Part shown: one piece after another, positions 1-6,841 of the stretch
How the letters are laid out: every line of letters begins with the position of its first letter
How positions within the stretch are numbered: the first letter of the stretch is position 1
Origin: Vicinamibacterales bacterium
Lineage (GTDB): Bacteria; Acidobacteriota; Vicinamibacteria; Vicinamibacterales; UBA823
Assembly (NCBI GenBank): GCA_036012125.1
Contig: DASCOS010000020.1
Location: 62,001 to 126,000 of the forward strand
Reading direction: 5' to 3'
Length of the DNA: 64,000 nucleotides
The notes under the pieces: generated by a model
Told to the model about the DNA's origin: nothing
The model's input: only the letters and a program-made list of their open reading frames with translations
Databases searched by the model: none
Position numbers and translations under genes: made by a program

Positions 1-540
1 ATTGTCGATTATTGATACGACACCTCTCTCCCGGCAGGCTGAACTGATCGCCGCAATATCCAAACATCGAAGCGTGGGGTTAATCGGCGACTCAAACCAT
101 AGGACTCTTGTCACTTCACTAAGCACATCAGCTGGTGCCTTTAACTCATCAAGGCCGACAAACCGCGTTCTCACTCCAAAGTCGGACAGAACGTCACGGA
201 GCAGACGATGGGTACCACCATAGATCGCTGAACAGCAAACAATCTCATCATCAGACTTGAGTAAGCTCACGAGCGTCGTTAAAGTCGCTGCCATTCCTGA
301 AGAGAAAATCAACCCAGCCTCAGCACCTTCAAGCTCGGCTACGCTTTTCTCAACCGCTTCTACAGTGGGATTCTCATATCGCGAATAAAAATAGTCGTCC
401 GATCGACCTTCGACATAAGCCTCGACGGCAGCGGCAGACTCGAACCTAAATGCTGTCGTCTCGTGAATCGGTGTCGTCAGAGGCGCTACCTTTGAAGAGT
501 TCAATCGATTGACATTAATGCTCTGCATTTCAAATTTCAC
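1..540 (-). CDS. PLP-dependent transsulfuration enzyme (cystathionine gamma-synthase/lyase family), 3' end cut by window edge
   Basis: The first 180 codons of a Cys/Met-metabolism PLP enzyme are present; the frame runs off position 1. Family hallmarks are TTPIHETTAFRF near the N-terminus, YSRYENPTVEAVEK (phosphate/substrate region), the FSSGMAA cofactor loop and SPINPTLR. The catalytic lysine would lie beyond the edge, so gamma-synthase, gamma-lyase and O-acetylhomoserine sulfhydrylase cannot be separated. I chose the GTG start at 540 because AGGAG sits 7 nt upstream; an ATG at 528 is the alternative. A second enzyme of the same family lies at 42697-43872. The family assignment is firm, the substrate is not known. 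Confidence 0.9.
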   Translation of the reverse strand, partial: MKFEMQSINVNRLNSSKVAPLTTPIHETTAFRFESAAAVEAYVEGRSDDYFYSRYENPTVEAVEKSVAELEGAEAGLIFSSGMAATLTTLVSLLKSDDEIVCCSAIYGGTHRLLRDVLSDFGVRTRFVGLDELKAPADVLSEVTRVLWFESPINPTLRCLDIAAISSACRERGVVSIIDN

Positions 541-598
541 ACTCTCACTCCTGTTACGTCTGGACCTTTGGCCGTCAATCTCGGTGCGCCAATCGCAA

Positions 599-1996
599 TC
601 ACTCGCCTGAGGTTGCAATAACTGGATTAATGAACTGGCGATATGTGTCCTGGTATCCCTGGTCGACGAGTTCAACCACTGATTGCCGTCGATCCGACCG
701 GTCATCGTATGCCCCAGAGAAATCGAGTGGACCAATCGGATTATGCGCAGGACGAATTAGGAACAGCCGCTGAAAGTGACCAACGCGGGCTGCAACAGCA
801 TCGCGGACAGAAGCACCTTCTATGGCCCCAAGATACTCCCCTACTCTTCCGCGTGCGTCACGCCTTCCCGCACTGAGCGTGTGGGGCCCTGAGAGTTCGG
901 CTGTCGGGGAGACAACGATCACCTGCTCAACCCCAGCGTTCAGGACCTCTTCAAGAATCCGCGTAATGGCATCCGCGCGATCGGCAGCACGATGGACCTC
1001 GCCTCTCCATTGGCTGTCCGGCGCAAATGCGATCAGGTGAGGCTCTGTAACAACCGGTAAACTGACCGACGCCGCCAAAGCGTCGAGTGCATGCCCGCGT
1101 GCCGTACCGGCAAGGTCCCAAGTTTCAGAGGCCCGTCGTCCGCGTTCATCAGTTGAATTAAAGAACCCCTCACGGTAAGGCTCGGCCAGTAGTGCAAATA
1201 CTAGATCCCGCCGAATATCAACATCATGTACCGTCACAATCAGTTCGCGGAAACCAGGTTGGCCAAGATTGTCAGACAGTAACTCCGTATAATCGTTACT
1301 GATCTCACGACCAACTGGCCTTTCCGTCACCGATACGCCGCGGATGAGCTCCCATAGCGCCTTCGTAAAGCGGTCGAGCACGCCGGTCGGTGTTAGAGGA
1401 ACCACAAGTATTTGCCACCATGCTGCTCCACGGGCCCGACGTCGTGATCGCAGGGAGCGGAGCACCGTGACGGCAAAAAGTGCCAATAACAACAGTAGTA
1501 GGAAGACAACCAACCATGGAAAAATAATAGGTAGCGACATCGAATTGACCATCGCCAATAGTTGTTCGCTATACCCATCCAACAACGCAACGCCAGCACC
1601 GCCCTTGATCATTTGAAGCGACAAGACAATCGGATAGACCAATGCTGCACCCACCAGTATTACTAGCGGTAGAAGAACAGTGGCTAGGGCCGTACCGAAC
1701 AAATACCCTGCTACGCGCAGAATGGGTCGCCAGCGATAAAACTGACGAGTTAGACCACCGCGCCAGATTCCCTTTTCCTCCCAGAGCTTTACTCCGCCAT
1801 CGACTGCTGCAAACATCGCACTTACGGCGCCCATACCTCGCCCAGCAACCAGATCGACCCTAACACCAGCTTCGTTCAGTGCTTGTAAAACGCCGGCATG
1901 ATAGGCACCAGCCGTGCCAGTGCCGTTGAGGACGAGGGCCGTCCGGAGGCTCGGTGAGTACGTCGGCTTACGACCGTTTATGGTGGCGTCTGTCAT
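599..1996 (-). CDS. Patatin-like membrane protein lacking the catalytic serine
   Basis: A 465-residue protein with a patatin-type N-terminus: a glycine-rich oxyanion loop (GTGTAGA, residues 25-31) followed by the nucleophile elbow. The elbow reads G52-R-G-M-G56 instead of GxSxG, so the serine is replaced by Gly54. The aspartate expected in a later DGG/DGA motif is also not visible; that region reads RGEVHRAADRADA. Two hydrophobic stretches (about residues 95-127 and 155-180) are inserted in the domain and suggest membrane anchoring, followed by an Arg-rich stretch. The ATG directly abuts the TGA of greA, so translation is probably coupled. Family membership is seen in sequence. Loss of phospholipase activity is inferred; a structural or regulatory role is possible. 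Confidence 0.75.
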   Translation of the reverse strand: MTDATINGRKPTYSPSLRTALVLNGTGTAGAYHAGVLQALNEAGVRVDLVAGRGMGAVSAMFAAVDGGVKLWEEKGIWRGGLTRQFYRWRPILRVAGYLFGTALATVLLPLVILVGAALVYPIVLSLQMIKGGAGVALLDGYSEQLLAMVNSMSLPIIFPWLVVFLLLLLLALFAVTVLRSLRSRRRARGAAWWQILVVPLTPTGVLDRFTKALWELIRGVSVTERPVGREISNDYTELLSDNLGQPGFRELIVTVHDVDIRRDLVFALLAEPYREGFFNSTDERGRRASETWDLAGTARGHALDALAASVSLPVVTEPHLIAFAPDSQWRGEVHRAADRADAITRILEEVLNAGVEQVIVVSPTAELSGPHTLSAGRRDARGRVGEYLGAIEGASVRDAVAARVGHFQRLFLIRPAHNPIGPLDFSGAYDDRSDRRQSVVELVDQGYQDTYRQFINPVIATSGE

Positions 1997-2464
1997 TCAA
2001 CCGTCGTGTACAGTTGTTAGCTTAATGAGCTCGAATTTCCGAGTACCAGTTGGCGTGGGCACTTCTAACTCATCACCTTCCTCCTTGCCCACAACTGCAC
2101 GACCAATCGGTGAGGCAGTCGAAATCCATCCCTTGTCAGGCTCAGCATCCTCAGGCATAACGAGATGATAGGTCACCGACCCTCCACCCAACTCTCGTAG
2201 TTCAACCGTGGAACCGAATCCAGCCCGATCTCTCGGCAGTTTCTCAAAATTCATTAAGGAGACCTGGGATGCGCGCGCCTGGAGCATTGAAACCCTCGCC
2301 TGAACCAATCGTTGACGCTCCTTCGCAGCCTGATATTCAGCATTTTCGCGGAGGTCCCCAAGTTCACGAGCCCGCTGAATCTCCTTAGGGAGCTCGTGTT
2401 TGAGCTCTCGTTCGAGCTTCTGAATTTCATCATCGAAACGTTTAAGTAACGGCCCTTTAACCAT
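1997..2464 (-). CDS. greA: Transcription elongation factor GreA
   Basis: GreA binds the RNA polymerase secondary channel and stimulates cleavage of backtracked transcripts. The N-terminal coiled coil carries ARELGDLRENAEYQAAKERQ, which contains the conserved acidic tip. The C-terminal FKBP-like domain contains ISTASPIGRAVVGKEEGDE and the closing FELIKL. I chose the ATG at 2464 (155 aa, the normal family length) over a GTG at 2488 that would add eight unconserved residues; neither has a convincing Shine-Dalgarno. The gene is divergent from the methyltransferase gene at 2602 and is followed without any gap by the patatin-like gene. Confidence 0.95.
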   Translation of the reverse strand: MVKGPLLKRFDDEIQKLERELKHELPKEIQRARELGDLRENAEYQAAKERQRLVQARVSMLQARASQVSLMNFEKLPRDRAGFGSTVELRELGGGSVTYHLVMPEDAEPDKGWISTASPIGRAVVGKEEGDELEVPTPTGTRKFELIKLTTVHDG

Positions 2465-2601
2465 TGGATTACGACATCCACCAGACACAAAAATCGTCCA
2501 CAGTCTCGCCTCCCAAGACTAGCACAGTCTGTTATTCTGCTCTGGTAGCGCCGCGCCCTACTACAACAGGCCGTGGTTATCACCGTATCGGGTGCTCCGA
2601 C

Positions 2602-3411
2602 GTGGACCGAATCTCTAGTCGAAGAAACGACATCGTCACCGCATTTCGTACCGCCGCCGCTGGGCAGCAGGAACGGCTACTACTCGATGGCAAGCATCTC
2701 GTTGAAGAGGCGCTACGGGCCGACCTTTCCATCAAAACCCTAGCAATGACGGCTTCGCGCCTAGCTGATAACCCTTTACTCGCAGAGTCATTGGTCGAAG
2801 TAGGCACTAAGGTGATTAGCGTTACCGAAAGTGTGATGGACGTAATTAGTCCGGTCGTTACTCCATCAGGAATTGTCGCTCTTGCTGAACGGCCACTCGT
2901 AACCGTTGACGATGTCCTGCGTAGAACTCCCCAGTTCGTCATTGGACTAGTCGACGTCCAAAATCCTGGAAATCTTGGCGCGGTCATACGCACTGCGGAA
3001 GCCGGTGGGGCTACCGGAATTGCAGCAACCGGGAAAAGCGCAGACCCCTACGGCTGGAAAGCCCTACGAGGAGCGATGGGTGGAACGTTTCATATTCCAG
3101 TCACGTGGCCTACTGCCTCGTTGTCGTTCATTGCCGATGCCCGGGCGTCTGGACTCAAAGTTGTGGCTGCAACTCCGGGTAGCGGTAGGTCGCTGTACGA
3201 GATCGATTTAACGGTGCCAACCCTCGTCATGGTCGGCGGTGAAGGCTCTGGCCTTTCGCAGGAGATCGTTTCCGCAACTGACCAAGCTCTCTTCATTCCA
3301 ATGCCAGGCTCTGCCGACTCACTCAATGCTGCAACTGCCGCTGCCCTGATTATTTACGAAGCGTTTAGGCAGCGTTACCTCGCCGGTGCTTCCTCATTGG
3401 AAGGTAACTGA
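2602..3411 (+). CDS. TrmH/SpoU-family RNA 2'-O-ribose methyltransferase
   Basis: SPOUT-class methyltransferase predicted to 2'-O-methylate rRNA or tRNA. The N-terminal substrate-binding domain starts ISSRRNDIV and continues LLLDGKHLVEEAL. The knotted SAM domain has motif 1 (NPGNLGAVIRTAEA), motif 2 (MVGGEGSGLSQE) and motif 3 (IPMPGSADSLNAATAAAL). The GTG at 2602 gives the family-typical beginning. The frame is open back to an ATG at 2464, but that extension overlaps greA and is low-complexity. The TGA stop overlaps the first base of the rarA ATG, which suggests coupling. The exact target nucleotide cannot be told from sequence. Confidence 0.9.
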   Translation: MDRISSRRNDIVTAFRTAAAGQQERLLLDGKHLVEEALRADLSIKTLAMTASRLADNPLLAESLVEVGTKVISVTESVMDVISPVVTPSGIVALAERPLVTVDDVLRRTPQFVIGLVDVQNPGNLGAVIRTAEAGGATGIAATGKSADPYGWKALRGAMGGTFHIPVTWPTASLSFIADARASGLKVVAATPGSGRSLYEIDLTVPTLVMVGGEGSGLSQEIVSATDQALFIPMPGSADSLNAATAAALIIYEAFRQRYLAGASSLEGN

Positions 3412-4793
3412 TGATGGAGTCGAACAATCTTTTCTCTGATCCCAATCAAGACGCATCTCAGGGTGTAGCTTCGCCGCTCGCTGAACGAATGAGACCGCGT
3501 TCATTGGCTGAATTCGTCGGTCAACACGATTTGCTTGCACCAGGCCGCCCACTCCGAAAAGCGATTGAACTCGATACACTTCAATCAATTATTTTATGGG
3601 GTCCGCCAGGCACTGGAAAAACTACCGTCGCCAGACTGATCGCTGTCGATACACGCGCACACTTTATAGCCTTCAGCGCCGTGCTCTCAGGAATTCGAGA
3701 AATCAAGACTGTTATGGCTGAGGCTCAAGATGCACGAAAGCGATTGGGCAAAAGCACAATTATTTTCATCGACGAAATTCATCGATTTAATAAAGCTCAA
3801 CAGGATGCATTCCTGCCCCGAGTCGAAGCTGGTGACATCACGCTCGTCGGAGCCACGACGGAGAACCCGTCATTTGAAGTGAACGCGGCGCTCCTCTCAC
3901 GATCTCGAGTTTTTGTCCTAAAGCCATTAGAAGTAACTGACCTCATAACTATCCTCACACGCTCTCTCGGCGATCGAGAACGTGGACTTGGTGGCTGTGG
4001 TCTGACTGCAACGTCGGAGGCCCTAGAAGCAATTGCTCGCCATGCAAACGGCGATGCCAGAGTAGCACTTAACCTGCTCGAACTCGCAGCAACGTTGGCC
4101 CAGAAAGAGGACCCGGAAAGTGAATTACAGCAAGATGGCTTACCGATAACCATTGATACATCTTTACTTGCCGATTTACTCCAACGACGAGCTCTCCTCT
4201 ACGACAAAACCGGCGAAGAGCATTTCAATCTCATCTCAGCTCTCCATAAGTCGATGCGCAATAGCGACCCTGATGCGTCGGTCTACTGGCTTTCCAGAAT
4301 GCTCGAAGCAGGTGAAGACCCACTCTACATTGCACGCCGCTTGGTTAGGTTTGCCTCTGAGGATATCGGTAACGCCGATCCACGTGCCTTGATGCTCGCG
4401 GTGGCAGCGAGGGAAGCCGTGCACTTTATCGGGATGCCCGAAGGCAATACCGCCCTCGCACAGGCTGTGCTCTACCTAGCAATGGCGCCAAAGAGCAACG
4501 CCGTCTTCACCGCCTATACACGCGCCGCTGCAGATGCACACGACCGCGCCGCGGAACCGGTCCCCCTCCATCTCCGTAACGCACCGACAAAACTTATGCG
4601 GTCTTTCAATTATGGAAAACACTACCGTTACGCACACGATGAGCCAGGTGCCGTCACCGAGATGGACTGCTTACCCCCTGAACTGCAGAAGCGCCAATAC
4701 TACAGGCCGACCGACCGTGGTTACGAGCGAACTATCTCCGAACGTCTACTTGAATTGAAGAGGTCGAAAGCCAAGAAGAATTGGAAGACGTGA
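3411..4793 (+). CDS. rarA: Replication-associated recombination protein A (AAA+ ATPase)
   Basis: RarA/MgsA acts at stalled replication forks and on single-stranded DNA ends. The protein is 460 aa. Walker A is GPPGTGKTT (residues 64-72), Walker B is IIFIDEIHRF, and sensor 1 is GATTENPSFEVNAALLSRSR. The C-terminal tetramerisation region holds the family signature SEDIGNADPRAL and ends near QKRQYYRP. The start overlaps the previous stop by one base and has GAAGG a few bases upstream; a second ATG follows immediately. It is co-transcribed with the methyltransferase gene. Assignment is firm. Confidence 0.95.
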   Translation: MMESNNLFSDPNQDASQGVASPLAERMRPRSLAEFVGQHDLLAPGRPLRKAIELDTLQSIILWGPPGTGKTTVARLIAVDTRAHFIAFSAVLSGIREIKTVMAEAQDARKRLGKSTIIFIDEIHRFNKAQQDAFLPRVEAGDITLVGATTENPSFEVNAALLSRSRVFVLKPLEVTDLITILTRSLGDRERGLGGCGLTATSEALEAIARHANGDARVALNLLELAATLAQKEDPESELQQDGLPITIDTSLLADLLQRRALLYDKTGEEHFNLISALHKSMRNSDPDASVYWLSRMLEAGEDPLYIARRLVRFASEDIGNADPRALMLAVAAREAVHFIGMPEGNTALAQAVLYLAMAPKSNAVFTAYTRAAADAHDRAAEPVPLHLRNAPTKLMRSFNYGKHYRYAHDEPGAVTEMDCLPPELQKRQYYRPTDRGYERTISERLLELKRSKAKKNWKT

Positions 4794-4877
4794 GAACGAG
4801 CCTTATGAATTTCCTAAAACACTGACTGAATCACGAGACGTCGACCAAGCCTAATTAGGAGATCGAAATAGAAACCC

Positions 4878-5051
4878 TCACTTGTGCATCGCCGGCCTTA
4901 ACAATAGCCAGCCGACAATAAACAGAGCTACGCCACTAGCGAAAGTACGAGGACTCGGGCCGAGTGGTCCGGCATTGACAATTGCAAACAGCAAAATCGA
5001 CATTCCTAAGAGTTGCAGAAATCGGCCTGTGTAGTAGAAAGCCCAATGCAT
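4878..5051 (-). CDS. 57-residue membrane miniprotein coupled to mutL
   Basis: Small frame, not matched to a named family by me. Its ATG overlaps the TAA of mutL by one base (TAATG), a typical coupling arrangement. The product has two hydrophobic segments, about residues 10-27 (FLQLLGMSILLFAIVNAG) and 41-51 (VALFIVGWLLL), separated by a Gly/Pro hinge (GPLGPSPRTF), and ends RPAMHK. This looks like a helical hairpin in the inner membrane. The gene fills the gap between mutL and the convergent rarA. Reality is supported by the overlap, the hydrophobic pattern and the lack of any competing gene. Function is unknown. Confidence 0.7.
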   Translation of the reverse strand: MHWAFYYTGRFLQLLGMSILLFAIVNAGPLGPSPRTFASGVALFIVGWLLLRPAMHK

Positions 5052-6820
5052 TACGACCGCTCAAAGCCACGCTCGATCTCACGACGCCCAAGGCGGAGTA
5101 AAACAGGACGCCCGTGAGGGCATACGGTTGAGTATGAGGTGCGACCGAGTTCATCAAGAATGTATCGCATCTTTTCTGAGGTCAACGGGTCATTCGCCTT
5201 TACGGCTGCGTGACAAGCAGTGGTCGCCGCAATCCGACGTAGCGCCTCATCAACACCATGGCTAGCATCAAGCTCATCCAGATCGTTAGCAAGAATTCGA
5301 ATTGCGTTTTCACAATCACCAAGTGTCAATAGCGCTGGCACAGCCCGGACCCGTACATCTTCCCTACCAAACGGTTCAATATCGAAGCCTATCTGAGTCA
5401 GCGCCTCGACATGTGTTGCGAGTCCCTGACATTGACCAACGGATAACTTCAGCAAAATGGGCTGAAGTAATCGTTGACTCTCTAAACGACCCGAGGATAA
5501 ACGAGTCATTACACGTTCGAATAACACACGCTCATGGGCTACGTGTTGATCAACTACAACGATGCCTTCCTCATCCACGGCAACTATGAAGGTGTCGCGA
5601 AATTGTCCCAGAGCTATCATCGGCTTGATGCCACCGCCGGGCTGTGACACAGAAGTGACCACCTCGTTCTCAGGCACATTTCCAGGTATCAGAGTCGCTG
5701 GTGATTCCCGCACGAAAGCAGCTGCCACTGGCGTCCACCGGCTCGGAATTGATGCCCCAACCATGACTTCAGGAATCTGGCTTACCTTAGGTTCGTTGAG
5801 TTCTGTCGGCATTAACTTGGAGTGCAGTTGAGAGGGACCACTTTCACCAAGGGCCTCGGTTAGCGTACGCCGCAAAACCTCGTGGACGAATGATTGATCC
5901 AAGAATCGCACCTCGGCCTTCATCGGATGTACGTTGACATCGACCCGATCAGCGGGCACCTCGATGAATAGATGCACTTCTGGTCGACGCTCCTTGATCG
6001 TCGCTCGACTGTAGGAGTCAATGATCGCATGTGCAACTGTTCGGTCCTTCACGATTCTCCGGTTCACAAAAATATTCTGTGGACCACGTGACGGTCGTTG
6101 ATTGACGAGAGCTGCGACATAGCCACTAATCGCTATTTCCCCAGCCTTCTTATGGACCTCGAGGAGATCTGGCCTGTCACCATAAAGCTGATAAAAGCGT
6201 TCCATAACCGTTTCGGTCGGGCCGCATTGCACCACTTGCCGCCCAGAACTCTTCAAACTGAATCCGACCTCCGGATAACCTAACGCTAATTGCGTTACCA
6301 GTTTTGACACTCTGGCTGATTCCGCCCTGTCTGATTTGAGGAATTTCCGACGCGCCGGCATGTTAAAGAAAAGGTCACGGATTTCGACCAGCGTGCCTAC
6401 TGGCGCCCCCACCTCGCGAACCGAGGTGGTCACGCCACCACTCACTTCGATCAGCGTCCCGACAACTTGACCACGACCGCAAGTTCTAAGTTTTAGACGG
6501 CACACTGATGCCACACTTGGCAACGCTTCACCGCGAAACCCCAACGTATGGATAGCAGCAAGGTCACTTGATTTCGCCAGCTTACTGGTCGCATGTCGCT
6601 CAAGCGCTAGAATCGCCTCGTCTGGCGACATTCCTTCACCGTCATCCTCAACTGAAATAAACCTCTTCCCCCCTAGTTCAATCGTTACGCTGATCCGTCG
6701 TGCTCCAGCATCCAGAGCATTCTCGATAAGCTCCTTAACAGCAGACGCGGGCCGCTCAACCACCTCACCCGCAGCGATCTGGTTAGCCAGCTCAGCGGAA
6801 AGACGAATGATCTTAGCCAT
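5051..6820 (-). CDS. mutL: DNA mismatch repair protein MutL
   Basis: GHKL ATPase coupling MutS mismatch recognition to strand removal. N-terminal ATPase motifs are EVVERPASAVKELIENALDA (motif I), EDDGEGM (motif II) and GFRGEALPSVASV (motif III). The C-terminal dimerisation domain contains VVDQHVAHERVLFE, which fits the endonuclease metal motif DQHA-x2-E-x4-E with Ala replaced by Val. It also has a downstream ACHAAVKA and a terminal CPHGRP. The protein therefore looks like the nicking type found in species without MutH. Length 589 aa is normal. PPDK lies 21 bp upstream, and a coupled miniprotein follows. Confidence 0.96.
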   Translation of the reverse strand: MAKIIRLSAELANQIAAGEVVERPASAVKELIENALDAGARRISVTIELGGKRFISVEDDGEGMSPDEAILALERHATSKLAKSSDLAAIHTLGFRGEALPSVASVCRLKLRTCGRGQVVGTLIEVSGGVTTSVREVGAPVGTLVEIRDLFFNMPARRKFLKSDRAESARVSKLVTQLALGYPEVGFSLKSSGRQVVQCGPTETVMERFYQLYGDRPDLLEVHKKAGEIAISGYVAALVNQRPSRGPQNIFVNRRIVKDRTVAHAIIDSYSRATIKERRPEVHLFIEVPADRVDVNVHPMKAEVRFLDQSFVHEVLRRTLTEALGESGPSQLHSKLMPTELNEPKVSQIPEVMVGASIPSRWTPVAAAFVRESPATLIPGNVPENEVVTSVSQPGGGIKPMIALGQFRDTFIVAVDEEGIVVVDQHVAHERVLFERVMTRLSSGRLESQRLLQPILLKLSVGQCQGLATHVEALTQIGFDIEPFGREDVRVRAVPALLTLGDCENAIRILANDLDELDASHGVDEALRRIAATTACHAAVKANDPLTSEKMRYILDELGRTSYSTVCPHGRPVLLRLGRREIERGFERS

Positions 6821-6841
6821 GACGTTCGGAGACGTCGAGAC

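Noticed and set aside
2464-2601. N-terminal extension of the TrmH-family gene
   Set aside because: Overlaps the greA start and encodes unconserved sequence; the GTG at 2602 gives the standard family N-terminus.
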